A stretch of 64,000 bases of DNA from Stentor roeselii (lineage: Eukaryota > Ciliophora > Heterotrichea > Heterotrichida > Stentoridae), in assembly GCA_006503475.1 (NCBI GenBank), contig RSEH01000164.1, forward strand, positions 45,163 through 109,162. The letters run 5' to 3'. Every line of letters begins with the position of its first letter. The first letter of the stretch is position 1. The notes beneath the pieces are model-generated. The model saw only the letters and a list, made by a program, of their open reading frames with translations. It was not told the origin of the DNA and searched no databases. Shown one piece after another: positions 23,101 through 32,474 of the stretch. Made by a program: the position numbers and the translations under genes.

Positions 23101-24660
23101 GATGTTTAAAAGTCGGATGCAGTTTAACACTTGCCATGCAAGTTCTTCACTTTCATAAGAATCAAACACCAAAATTGAGCTATAGTTTTTTGAGTATCTT
23201 TCAATGTATTTGTATGCAACTGAGCTTTTACCAACTCCAGGCTCTCCATGAATAAATAATATATTTCCATTCATATTCGTAAAAATTGTTTCTATTTCAG
23301 AGACATAATTTAGTTCAAATATTTCATAAGAATCAATACTTTTACTTTTATTGATTAGCATTTGTTGGTTGATCGTTTTCTTTAAGTGTTTATTTGAGCA
23401 TTTGATTATCAGACTAAATTTTATTCGATTTTTTTGAATAGTAACTTTTGCATCGTTTGATATATTTTTTAATTCGCCTTCTGATATTTTGTGATCAGGA
23501 ATTATGTATTTATTAATTAATTCTGATATATCAGCATCAGAGTTTAGGTGTAAGGAGATAAGAAAGTAAAATATGAAACTTTTTTTTCTAGTCGGAGAAT
23601 CTTCAAATTGTTTATCAATACCATAAGCACATTCAGATAAAAATCCATTTCCAAGAATCCTCATAGATCTAATCATCAAATTACAAACCATAATAAAAAC
23701 ATTATCATCAATCTTATGATCCTTATCAAAAAGAATATATCTAAAAAACTTTTTTTTATTTTCCACTAATTCCTCAATTTCATCATAAAACTGTATCAAA
23801 TTCTGTAAATAAGGAAAATTTTTAAGATTTTTTATTTTCTTATAAATAAAATTTTTCATAATTTCAGCAGATTGATTACTTTCATCTCCAACTCGAAGTA
23901 AAACTTTAAAAACCTTAACATTTTTATTCATCAACTTTTGCCACCAATTCTTTAAATTCGACTTAACCATTTCTAAAAAAATATCAAGTTCAGCAACGAC
24001 CCCAATATCAGTAATACTTTCATTTTTTTCCAAATTCAATTTGATATCTTTCACCTTCTCCGGAACCCCATCAATAAAAACTTTATCAACTCGAAACCCA
24101 GCATCTTCAGCTAAGAAAGAAAAGAAGTAATATTTATTAAGCAAAGAAAAAACTTCAAGTCTCTTCAAGCAAAGAAGAGGATGATTCAGGAAAATCGGTT
24201 CTTCGAAGTTTTCAAAAAGTTTCTTGAAAATATCGCCTGGGTGAAAAGTGAGCCTTGGATGAATTTTACTAAGTTCAAGCAAGTCATTTGAGTAGAAGTT
24301 GAAATTTTGCATTTGTTCTGAGACTCGGTTGACAAGGTTCATGCAAGGTCGATGGTCTGGATTGTTTTTGTTGTGATCTTTGATTGATTCTCGAACCAAA
24401 TGCATTGATGCTGGAATTCCTCCACCTTTTAAACCTTTTTGGAAGAAGATTCTTTGGTTTTTGAAATCGACTTTAAAATAAGGGGTTGATGAGATAGGAT
24501 TTGATTTTATTCTGGAGTAGTCGGATAGAGACATTCCTGGAAGGATTGTGGTGAATGATCTTGATGATGTTAGGCTTTTTATTGAAGCTTTTACTTGGTC
24601 TTCGGATGGGGTTAGAGTCATTTTGTAATCAAAGGCTTTTTCGATGTCGACAAACTCCAT
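20164..24660 (-). CDS. STAND-class NLR-like P-loop NTPase with C-terminal TPRs
   Basis: 1,498 residues in one exon. Residues 1-450 are mostly helical and unrecognised. A nucleotide-binding domain begins near 460: Walker A GEPGVGKSS at 472-480 after hydrophobic NILFIH, and Walker B KILLIFDN near 542-549. Helical and winged-helix-like segments typical of STAND/NB-ARC proteins follow. From about 790 to the end are repeated TPR-type helix pairs (FEAGKYFLEVGNLDQAEFYF; YNQERFQDSLTLLWSCFEF; YLGKIYLLLQDHAMAKAFF; LADLLFRMNDFSDAAQYYIE). NTPase followed by superstructure repeats is the plan of NLR-type sensors, in which ligand binding to the repeats triggers NTP-driven oligomerisation. The N-terminal effector is not a recognised death, CARD, TIR or nuclease domain. 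It lies near three ADP-ribosyltransferase-like genes on the same strand. Confidence 0.85.
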   Translation of the reverse strand: MEFVDIEKAFDYKMTLTPSEDQVKASIKSLTSSRSFTTILPGMSLSDYSRIKSNPISSTPYFKVDFKNQRIFFQKGLKGGGIPASMHLVRESIKDHNKNNPDHRPCMNLVNRVSEQMQNFNFYSNDLLELSKIHPRLTFHPGDIFKKLFENFEEPIFLNHPLLCLKRLEVFSLLNKYYFFSFLAEDAGFRVDKVFIDGVPEKVKDIKLNLEKNESITDIGVVAELDIFLEMVKSNLKNWWQKLMNKNVKVFKVLLRVGDESNQSAEIMKNFIYKKIKNLKNFPYLQNLIQFYDEIEELVENKKKFFRYILFDKDHKIDDNVFIMVCNLMIRSMRILGNGFLSECAYGIDKQFEDSPTRKKSFIFYFLISLHLNSDADISELINKYIIPDHKISEGELKNISNDAKVTIQKNRIKFSLIIKCSNKHLKKTINQQMLINKSKSIDSYEIFELNYVSEIETIFTNMNGNILFIHGEPGVGKSSVAYKYIERYSKNYSSILVFDSYESEELAWQVLNCIRLLNITSENFSRAEEILIDHLNRTDLKILLIFDNLQNKDIINRFILSKMNIKYLLIFSENYRESPNERSLKVRGLDDQISELLIRASLMNFDMSNNEDILNIAHLCKNNPQWIKISISKIVSQSLSLSNYYEFLFNHTITDKFYQSNIDEIISLMGESEKVLVKILSFCDNDNIPKELAKDVFCRIRDPNDWQKAKNFVLMTFLVKENENFFKYDKNVFKNAEKIQIQEIFSHLVNYLKKKIRVKDFYDEASWELVKPFIDHTKKVIKSRNIRNYDFLQLQIRLSQYFLYKEKRQQISFDGIFESLQIYQQNPESPQKLFKIILDIAILKLDQGIYSENCPYFAWCFTNISYSKNHQKKFTLKYSIFWRNSGNYKNCFESLRIYFDNREPLYSHFNFHNNLACFEAGKYFLEVGNLDQAEFYFNECSKRFEQIFTKENFYYVLVQLYLAICKYNQERFQDSLTLLWSCFEFSRLGLYEFNPELALVPLYLGKIYLLLQDHAMAKAFFNDCKRRLETTVELKDSRMIELLCSQVDFCRITRSYLNIDNLKQRLLEVKEMYPGHVLNARVNESLGDLNLEIIRSTGGQDYSEVFQDYGKSYLVLEALYGLSFFDFNGKNFAFFNKNLAELYYKYAKLYLNLNYLDQFKKYMGDSLESLPKNHDYSFSKLFIYLELSFCVYEEEKINQSDSNVQKLMDHVECCRDHLRIIIKESWHFFSSEESEKLLEILYYLGIKSLYESNLTFFEKCFEICDEIYLYNHLFIFDCVKQVKSNTEDDESSREYFSKSIFNCISQLKNNQINDEVSMKYSRKFSENKEKNGFSNVKKLTNHYYVGKIYLEYFLSSLCINYLIEHINNINNVNNNISEEDLDYHKSKVHKILAKAYEIENDYQQSKVNYLNCLIIRRSLHSYPIKIIKSLTNLADLLFRMNDFSDAAQYYIEIEKMYQSEHIDDNSYLKNAYTKLAILYQDSSRIHYMYVDRLNSIP

Positions 24661-25746
24661 TTATATAATATAGACAATTTGAATTTGTTTATATGATAAT
24701 GAATTTCAGAGATTTAGGTTTTTCACTGAGTGTTAAACTTAATGGAATCGTTTTTAATTTGATAGATATTATTGATAGAATTTGGTAAGACTTTACACTT
24801 TAAGGTAAAGGTTTCAATATGAAAACCAATGTTAAAATGTTAAAATTTTGTAAATTGGTTGAATAAAATAACTTTCATTCGCCAAGAATATCATATATTG
24901 AAATCTAGTTCGAGGTTTAGAAATAAATTAATTGTAAAAATTTTTATGATAAATTGATTTTAATAGTTGGACCTCTTCTATTTATAAATTTGTTAGAAAG
25001 GTCAAAATATATGAAATTATTAACGCACAAGGTTTGAATTTTTTTTAATGAACTTATTAGTCTGTTGTAATACAAAGATTCATAGTTCGAGTAATATATC
25101 TTTCATAAAATCATTCAATCCATGAAAATTTACACAATTCCTTTATTTACAACAATGCTTTGAAATCTTTGATACTAAATTTAGGCATTAATAAATTCTA
25201 GATTCCGGAAATTGTTAAATTATCTTTTATTTTAGTATCACAAATATATCCTTTCAATATTAAATCGATATTGTAGCTAATAGAGTTAGATAGAAAATAT
25301 ACAACATATAAAATCAAATTTAAATTCATTTAATCTAAGTTGATGCATGTCTCACATTTATTCAATCTCAGTGAATCAACTTTTTGAAGCTCTAACCAAT
25401 CGAAAATAACTATAATAGAATCAATTTGATTTATTAAAAGTAAATTATTCTATTGATAGAGATATAATATACAAAACACTTTCAATATAAAAGTTCTTTG
25501 CAAATCTACTTTATATCGGCTAAGGTAATCAAATCTTTAAAAATATCTACTTGAATCAAAAGTTATAATTTTAGAAGTGGATAGAAAGGTTTAAATGAAA
25601 TCTATTACCTGAATAATCTTTATTCTAATTTGAGTATTAATATTACTTATAGTATAGCATTGGATATATTGGATAATCATAAAGAAACCGTTGACAATTA
25701 CAATAGTTCTATTCAGGATATTCAACCTAATTAACTACTTTTACTT
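24661..25746. other. ORF-free AT-rich spacer
   Basis: About 1.1 kb with no frame, RNA gene or clear repeat on either strand. It separates the NLR-like gene from the four-TM protein gene. Confidence 0.5.
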
Positions 25747-26562
25747 TCACTTGGTAGACTTCTTAAACGGGTAGTCATTATGATGAGTCTCAGGCCCTTT
25801 CACATCATGAATCTTGGTATTATCAAAATTTTCTCTATTTTTCTTGACTTCAGGTCTAACACTAGTATTATGTGATTCTGCCTCTTTCGCCAATCCAGAG
25901 TGTCCACAAGACCTCTGCATTCTGCAGGCCACAATAAAAAACAAAAGAGTGCAAAATCCTAGCCCTGCTAAAACAGCAATAGCAATCGAAGGGCCGACTT
26001 CAGCACAAAGTTCAGGCAAGTCTCCATTGGTTGGAAAGTCATCACAAGAGCCAAATTTTGTATTAGTCAACGCCAAGAACACAGCGATTGCTACAACATG
26101 GCAAATTAAACTGATAGCAGCAAACAAGTAGGCTAATGACAGTCCTGTTCCTTTCGCCCAATATAAAATCATCATAAAAATCCAAAGAATGATTGAAAAG
26201 CCTGCCCCGCTTTCAATGCCAATGAAAATTTTTCCAGCTTTGTCAAGTCCTTTGAACATCTTGCACAAAGAATCAGCTCGATCGACAAGAATGTATTCTA
26301 AGTCATCAGGTCCATAGGTTTCTTTCAATAAATCGTAAATATCACAGTAATCGTCTTTCGAGTCTTCGTAGTTGTCGTCTTCTGGCTCTGAGTATTCTAG
26401 TAAGCCACCTTCAAATGTGCTGCTTTTACTTAGGTCTACAGAAACCCAGTCATTGATGATCAAAGAAGCCAACATTGCTCCGATCAACAAGAAGTTGAGT
26501 ATAATAAAGAAAATCCAACAACATCTGTAGGAAATTCCCATACAGTTGGCATTGCTTGACAT
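25747..26562 (-). CDS. Four-transmembrane (claudin/tetraspan-like) protein
   Basis: 271 residues. Four hydrophobic segments are visible: about 14-36 (CCWIFFIILNFLLIGAMLAS), 117-140 (FSIILWIFMMILYW), 142-166 (LSLAYLFAAISLICHVVAIA) and 192-215 (IAIAVLAGLGFCTLLFFIVA). A ~70-residue acidic loop with two Cys follows the first segment. The ~55-residue C-terminal tail is hydrophilic. The topology resembles claudin/tetraspan-type proteins, but no signature motif is present. Likely a surface or endomembrane protein. The stop is TGA. Confidence 0.75.
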   Translation of the reverse strand: MSSNANCMGISYRCCWIFFIILNFLLIGAMLASLIINDWVSVDLSKSSTFEGGLLEYSEPEDDNYEDSKDDYCDIYDLLKETYGPDDLEYILVDRADSLCKMFKGLDKAGKIFIGIESGAGFSIILWIFMMILYWAKGTGLSLAYLFAAISLICHVVAIAVFLALTNTKFGSCDDFPTNGDLPELCAEVGPSIAIAVLAGLGFCTLLFFIVACRMQRSCGHSGLAKEAESHNTSVRPEVKKNRENFDNTKIHDVKGPETHHNDYPFKKSTK

Positions 26563-27488
26563 TTTTATTAACCATTATTTTTTGAGCCTTTAAGTAAAGA
26601 AAATGATAGATAAGATTAGATAAGATTAGATAAGATTTCAAAGACGGTTTTTTGGAATTAAGATTGAAGAAGAATGAGAAAGGTGGATCAGGATAAGAGT
26701 TTGAAATCTAGAGAATTTTCATTTTGGGGAATAAAATATTCATAGGGTAGCTACTTCGAATTGGGTAATTCAATTCAAAACTATCAGGAAAATCTTTAAA
26801 TTTCAAAGTTTTGATTACTTTTGACTAAAAAAAAAGAAATAACTGCCTTGATGATATTCCATTTATATATAGTTTTGATAAACTATTACATGATTAAATT
26901 ACTATCAAGGTAGATAAATAAATTGTCAATGATTTTTTATTTTAAGTTTTTGGAAGCTATCTAGGCTATTTTTAAATTTCAGATACAATGAAATTTTATA
27001 AATATCAAGATATAATGTGATAATTTACGATATTACTTGATAACTTATAATTACTTATATAAAATAATAAAATCTTCAGGTTTATATATCGAATATGTTT
27101 CTAGTAATCTAAGAAAAAAAATACGATATATCTATGCAGATTGGAAAAGATTATGAGTTTTTATTTAATACCAAGAGTGTCTTCATTTTTAGATTTCAGA
27201 ATTATATAAAAATATCTAAACCTTATTTAGGTGAATTCTATATCGGGGAATATTGTTATCAGGCTTCTTAAATTAGCTTATTTGCAGTTTCATTTTCTTT
27301 ATGTTGATTCAATTTATTCGAAAAATTTTCAAAGATTCAACACAAATTTTATTAGTTAATAAGATTTTACTATATAGAGAATTCAAATTTTCTGTATTTT
27401 ACTATTGAAAGAATAAGCATTAATGATTAAGTATTAGTTACTTAATATGATATTCACCAAGACTAAAACCTAATTCCTAAAATTTTAA
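26563..27488. other. ORF-free AT-rich spacer with a short 10-bp tandem repeat
   Basis: About 0.9 kb. The only structure seen is about 3.5 copies of a 10-bp unit near 26605-26637, just upstream of the four-TM gene start. The rest is AT-rich without recognised features. Confidence 0.5.
26605..26637. repeat. 10-bp tandem repeat, about 3.5 copies
   Basis: Unit taagattaga repeated head to tail. It lies 40-75 bp upstream of the ATG of the minus-strand four-TM gene, so it could be in its promoter or 5' UTR. Confidence 0.85.
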
Positions 27489-28841
27489 CTAATCAAAATC
27501 AATTTTATCCTTAAAACAAATAAAATCAACAATATCATAATAACTATCAGTCACTTTCAAAGCATAATAATCCAAATTATAATTCCTAATTTTTTCCCTA
27601 AGTTTTCCAACAGAATTAGTATAAATCATAATCTCACAATAAAAAAACAAATTTAGCACATCACTACAAAACCTAATCCCAGCTTCATCATGATCAAAGG
27701 CACCCGATTCACATGCATTTAATATAATCCTAAAATTTCCCAAATTATTCAATTTTTTTTGTCCCCATTCCGAAACCAAATAAGCCCGCCCTGCTTCATT
27801 AGAAGTTTTTAAAATAAACCTAATCCTGGGGTTCCAAGCTGAAGCAACATCCAAGTAAGGCTTAACCATTGAAGGTTCATTGAAAATATTTTCATCGACC
27901 CATAAAACATTGAGTTTTGATATTCCAAGTTCGATTTGCCGTAGATGAATATGAGGTTTATTATCATGATACTCAAGCTTGAGGACTAGGAAATGGCTTA
28001 AAGGTAATAAAATGATTTCTTTTTGATCAGGATAGTAGGAAAATTTAGTTATTTCTCTACCTGAAATAGAAAATATATGAAAAACTGCTGTGCGAGTTAT
28101 GAAGTCAGGATGGGCCACTTCGCCGATTGTGCAACTGCTGAATTGGTTCCAACATACTACTTTTCCTTGGGTGTAGTCTATTAATTCATCTGCTGTTAAG
28201 TTTAAGCACCTGGTGCATGTGCCGAAGTAGATAGGGAGATAGTGAAGGGCTTTTAACATGTAACTGTTTAGAAGGTGGTTGTTTTTTAAGATCGGCTTTG
28301 ATTGGCTACTGTTCAGGAAGCCATCTCTCATGTCGTATACCATTGATCTGTTATTGTAAAAACTGAATCTTCCTGTATAGCATCGAATTGCACAAACAAA
28401 CATTGTAGCTATATTATCTTGTAGACCTTTTTGAGTAAAGTGTGATTTCATCATATTGGTATCCATCTTAACCTCATCTATAAGATTACTCAATTTTTCA
28501 TTTCGTAACATTGTATTAAAATCATTCAAGCTCGTAATCTCATCAAAAAATCTATTTAAAAGACTATCATCAAAAAGATTTATATATTTCTCATCTTTAG
28601 TCCATATCAAATTGGACAGGGCAGTCTCACTATGAGGGTTATTTTTATCTGAGCAAAAAATATGACCATTAACTTCACCAAGCCTCATATAATAGTACCC
28701 ATGATCCATAATATTTACCAATCCAAGAGGATTCTGTAATTCATTTCTAATGACTTCTTGGATATTGCGAATAGTTCTGTAAGGATTTATACTGACAGAT
28801 TGATACATGCTGGGATCATCAACATAAAAGAAAAAGTTCAT
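27489..28841 (-). CDS. ADP-ribosyltransferase-like protein (ARTC fold) with receiver-like C-terminal domain, copy 1
   Basis: 450 residues; the most divergent of three tandem paralogues. Residues about 140-290 match the arginine-ART fold in order: AIRCYTG, then R211 in PIYFGTCTR, then the Ser motif at 235-237 (FSSC), then the Glu motif at 273-275 (QKE, followed by IILLPLSHFLV). Classic arginine-specific enzymes have E-x-E here; this copy has Gln in the first position while its two paralogues keep E-x-E. Residues about 300-445 start NVLWVDENIF and resemble a Rossmann or response-regulator receiver fold, shared with the other copies. The family transfers ADP-ribose from NAD+ to protein side chains. 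Target unknown. No signal peptide is evident, so action is probably intracellular. Confidence 0.75.
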   Translation of the reverse strand: MNFFFYVDDPSMYQSVSINPYRTIRNIQEVIRNELQNPLGLVNIMDHGYYYMRLGEVNGHIFCSDKNNPHSETALSNLIWTKDEKYINLFDDSLLNRFFDEITSLNDFNTMLRNEKLSNLIDEVKMDTNMMKSHFTQKGLQDNIATMFVCAIRCYTGRFSFYNNRSMVYDMRDGFLNSSQSKPILKNNHLLNSYMLKALHYLPIYFGTCTRCLNLTADELIDYTQGKVVCWNQFSSCTIGEVAHPDFITRTAVFHIFSISGREITKFSYYPDQKEIILLPLSHFLVLKLEYHDNKPHIHLRQIELGISKLNVLWVDENIFNEPSMVKPYLDVASAWNPRIRFILKTSNEAGRAYLVSEWGQKKLNNLGNFRIILNACESGAFDHDEAGIRFCSDVLNLFFYCEIMIYTNSVGKLREKIRNYNLDYYALKVTDSYYDIVDFICFKDKIDFD

Positions 28842-29037
28842 TTATCTGGATTTATAGACAATTTTTAAAGTAAATGGCACAATAAATTATGTTTATTTGT
28901 TCTCATGTAAATTATCTTCCTCTTAGTCAGTCGATAGGTAAACTATAAAGATTTTCTCCAAGTCAAATCATCTCAACCAATAACCAATCTTCTTATCTCC
29001 AATCTCTATTAACCTAAGTAAATAATCATATAAATAT

Positions 29038-30312
29038 TCATTTAAAAGTAATAAAATTGCAAATATCTTCACAAGAATCACCAACTTTAATACCCGAATC
29101 ATCCATTCCATAAGCAATCAGCGACTCATGAACATTCTGAGTATTCTCTGTAGTATAAATCATTTTCTTGCAATTAAAATTCAAACTAATAGCCTGAAAG
29201 CAAAGCCAAACACCCGAATCCTTTAAATTTTCATTACTCGGCACGAAATAATTAACAATGATCCTAAAATTTCCAGAAAACTCTTTTTTCTTGATGCCCC
29301 ATTGAGACTGCAAATAAACAAGAGCAGATTCAAAAGAAGTTTTAAATATAAACCGAATTCTAGGATTAACAGTTGAAGCGTATTCGACATAGTTCTTAAC
29401 ATTAGAAGGTGAGTTAAAAATAGCTTGATCCACCCACAAGACATTCTTTTCAGAAATTCCAAGTTCAATCTGCCTTAAATAAATAAAATCTCTTGGATTT
29501 TTTTTCTCGATTTTCACGACAAGGAACTGACTGAAAGGTAAAAAAATTACTTCATTTTCATTTTTATATTTTGAAACCTGAGAAATTAATCTTCCACTAA
29601 CTGAGTAAATGATTAGAACTGTGTTTCTATTTTCGAAATATTCCAATGGGGACTCTCCAATATTGCTACTGCTGAATTGGAACCATGTCAATATGCAGCC
29701 TGGTTGATAGTCCTCGAGTTCTGATGGGGTCAAGTTCAGGCATCGGGTGCATGGACCGAAATAAATTGGCAGGTATTGAAGACCTCTTAACATGTAACTG
29801 TTGACTATAAAGAAATTTTCATTGATTACTTCAGAGTCGGTGCTATTTATGAAAAATTCTTTTATGTCGTAGGCTAGAGTTCGATTGTTTTTCATACTTT
29901 GCCCTCCAGTGTAAAAGCGGATGGCGCATATGAACATTTTTTTGTCGTTTTCTGTTAATCCTTGAAAAGAAAAGACACTATTTACAGTTGAATTTGTATT
30001 GATATATAATAAAGATTCATTATCGTTTAAGTTCTGCAAGACTATCTTAAATTCATTCATTGAGCACTGGGCTGAATAGAATTTGTCAAGAAGCTTATCA
30101 GATACAAAGTTATAATATTTCCGATGTATCGGCCAGATGAAAGAGATCAGGGAGTATTCACAGTCAGAGTCAGAAAATGTAAAAGAACCACAGTCGTTTA
30201 TGTCGACAAAACCGAATCTTAAGTAATAAAAACCATGGTCCATCAATCGGGTCATTCTGCCCTCTAAGTCTTCACGTATGTCTTCCATGCTTCTTTCAAT
30301 AGTGCTATACAT
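29038..30312 (-). CDS. ADP-ribosyltransferase-like protein with receiver-like C-terminal domain, copy 2
   Basis: 424 residues, paralogous over its full length to the genes at 27489 and 30490. The ART-type catalytic positions all look intact: AIRFYTG (130-136), R190 in PIYFGPCTR, FSSS at 213-216, and E252-N-E254 in NENEVIFLPFSQFLV. The C-terminal part begins KNVLWVDQAIF and has the same alternating strand/helix pattern as its paralogues (RIRFIFKTSFESALVYL, FRIIVN, CKKMIYTT). E-x-E is the signature associated with arginine-specific transferases. No signal peptide or membrane helix seen. About 200 bp separates it from copy 1 and about 180 bp from copy 3. Confidence 0.77.
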   Translation of the reverse strand: MYSTIERSMEDIREDLEGRMTRLMDHGFYYLRFGFVDINDCGSFTFSDSDCEYSLISFIWPIHRKYYNFVSDKLLDKFYSAQCSMNEFKIVLQNLNDNESLLYINTNSTVNSVFSFQGLTENDKKMFICAIRFYTGGQSMKNNRTLAYDIKEFFINSTDSEVINENFFIVNSYMLRGLQYLPIYFGPCTRCLNLTPSELEDYQPGCILTWFQFSSSNIGESPLEYFENRNTVLIIYSVSGRLISQVSKYKNENEVIFLPFSQFLVVKIEKKNPRDFIYLRQIELGISEKNVLWVDQAIFNSPSNVKNYVEYASTVNPRIRFIFKTSFESALVYLQSQWGIKKKEFSGNFRIIVNYFVPSNENLKDSGVWLCFQAISLNFNCKKMIYTTENTQNVHESLIAYGMDDSGIKVGDSCEDICNFITFK

Positions 30313-30489
30313 CTATTTATTATACATTTTTTTATTTTAAATAGATTTTTCTATTGTCTATAATTTCCAAATGGCTCATTTCAACAAATTCTTGAAATTC
30401 CTGAGATAATAAACCTTGATTATAATCTAGTTCTCAAGAATTTCTCCCATCAATTTCTTTTCAAACCACTTAATCCATCAGATTATCAA

Positions 30490-31863
30490 TCAACTACTAA
30501 AACAGATAAATTTTCCGATTTCTCTTGCATCAGAAACAACTTGTATGCCAAAGTTGACCAGCTGATAATGATTAAGCCACCTCCAAGTCTCTACCATGTT
30601 ACTTGAATAAATCATAATCTTGCAATTAAATCCTAACCTCAAAGCATATGAACAAAAAACATAGCATGCCTCATCATTACTCAAAAAGTAGCTGCTAATA
30701 ATAATCCTAAATTTCTGAAGATTTTCCTTTTTCCTCTCACCCCAGGCACTACTTAAAAAAGCGAGAGCAGATTCACAAGTGGTCTTTAAAATAAACCTGG
30801 TCCTGGGGGTAACAACAGAAGAATACTCAAGGAAATCTTTAACAGTCGACTCAGGATAAAAAATATTTTCATCTACCCACAAGACATTTTTTTCTGAAAT
30901 GCCCATTTCGACCTGTCTCAAAAAAATATAAGGTTTGTCTTCTCGATATTCAAATTTGAGGACTAGAAACTGACTAAAAGGTAAAAAAACTACTTCTTGC
31001 TCTAATTTGTACTTTGAGAAGGTGGAAATTTTTCTTCCAGATACTGAGTAAATGACGAAGACAGCGTTTCGGTTTAGGAAGTCAGGATGAGGGACTTCTC
31101 CGATTGTACTGCTGCTGAATTGAAACCAAGTCACTATGCTTCCGGCCAGGTAACTGCCCAGTTCTTCATCGGACAAGTAAAGACATCTTGTGCAGGTCCC
31201 GAAATGGATCGGAAGGCAATGAAGGGCTTTTAAGAAGTAACTGTTTATTAAAGTCACGTCGTTGTTTATTGAATGGGACGTGGAATTGCTTAGGAAGGAA
31301 GATTTTATGTCGTGGGCACAGATTCGGTTATTCACCCAGCTGGTGCTTCCTGTGTAGTTCCGGATTGCCAGGATCATCATTTTACTATCTTCTTCAGTCA
31401 CGCCCTTGGATTTTAAAATTTCTATCAGGTTAGGGTTTTCTTGTAAGAAAATCATGGATTCAGTGTCTTGTAAATTGATAAGTGAGTTTTGAAAGTCGAC
31501 CAAGTTACTTCGGGTGATGAAATAGATGTCTAAGAGACGATCAGAAAAAAGATTTACATACTTTACGTCAATTGGCCATGTATAACTAGCGAAAAAACTT
31601 TCGCAGTTCGGATCATTTATTGAATACAACGGAAGATGTTTGTTGTCAAGCTTTCCTATCAGTAGGTAATAGTAAGAATGATCCATTAGATTTAAGCTGC
31701 TCTTATCATTTATATCATCTTCGATTTGAGATTGAGTTTTTCTAATTGTTTGATAATCGAAAGCATTAGAACTATTGAGATCTTGAGGCCCTCTTTCGAT
31801 GATGTGCTGTTGATTAGGGTCCATAATCGATTGATTAATATTGATGCTCATTTGGTTAAACAT
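30490..31863 (-). CDS. ADP-ribosyltransferase-like protein with receiver-like C-terminal domain, copy 3
   Basis: 457 residues. Residues 58-115 are a conserved N-terminal region with MDHSYYYLLIG and an aromatic ASYTWPIDVKYVNLFSD core found in all three paralogues. The ART region shows AIRNYTG (166-172), R226 in PIHFGTCTR, FSSS at 249-252, and E288-Q-E290 in LEQEVVFLPFSQF, so the R-S-E catalytic set appears complete. Residues about 325-455 (KNVLWVDENIF onward) are the receiver-like domain. The role inferred from the fold is NAD+-dependent mono-ADP-ribosylation. The C-terminal domain lacks a clear phospho-acceptor triad, so it may be a binding module rather than a phosphorelay receiver. Confidence 0.77.
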   Translation of the reverse strand: MFNQMSININQSIMDPNQQHIIERGPQDLNSSNAFDYQTIRKTQSQIEDDINDKSSLNLMDHSYYYLLIGKLDNKHLPLYSINDPNCESFFASYTWPIDVKYVNLFSDRLLDIYFITRSNLVDFQNSLINLQDTESMIFLQENPNLIEILKSKGVTEEDSKMMILAIRNYTGSTSWVNNRICAHDIKSSFLSNSTSHSINNDVTLINSYFLKALHCLPIHFGTCTRCLYLSDEELGSYLAGSIVTWFQFSSSTIGEVPHPDFLNRNAVFVIYSVSGRKISTFSKYKLEQEVVFLPFSQFLVLKFEYREDKPYIFLRQVEMGISEKNVLWVDENIFYPESTVKDFLEYSSVVTPRTRFILKTTCESALAFLSSAWGERKKENLQKFRIIISSYFLSNDEACYVFCSYALRLGFNCKIMIYSSNMVETWRWLNHYQLVNFGIQVVSDAREIGKFICFSS

Positions 31864-32474
31864 TATTATATAACATTAGATAAGGATTATATCTAAGAGT
31901 ATTAAGTATGAAAATTTCACATATAATCAAATTTAAAGCATAGAATATTCAATTTCCTTTGAAGAGAGCAAGAAATATTGAGAATCAAATCGAGTTCACT
32001 TGAATAGATAGTTTTAAATCTTTAATTAATCAAATAGGAGATTTTATATCAAATTCAATATCAGGAAGTAAGTAATGCAGAGAATATTTAGAAATTATAA
32101 ATCAATAATTTATTTGATGTTGTTAAGGGTTTTGCTAAGAGAAGAAATTTAATTCTGGTAAAAATATTATTGAAGGATAGAAGTTTAAATTTATCATAAG
32201 ACAATCATTTTTGTTCAAAATAAAATTCTAAACACTATCCAATCGACATTTCATAAAAAAGTACATAAATCAAATAAAGTATCCCACTAATATAAATCTA
32301 TCACTAAAATAATTCTAATTCCCTTAAAATCCTAAATAAACTAAAACTTCTAGCTTCATTACTGAAATGATTAAAACTTTGAAAATCAAAAAGTGCTCCA
32401 CTATACAGTCACAACCTCAAAACATTCTAATACTTAATATTTTACTCATAACCTTAAGTGCGAAAGGCTAATAA
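31864..32474. other. AT-rich divergent intergenic region
   Basis: About 600 bp between the start of the minus-strand ART copy 3 and the plus-strand gene at 32475. It presumably holds both promoters. No specific motif recognised. Confidence 0.4.

Noticed and set aside
25730-25757. A 16-nt GTG...TAG intron at the end of the four-TM gene
   Set aside because: Removing it would only replace Lys-stop by Asn-stop, so it has no consequence and no support.
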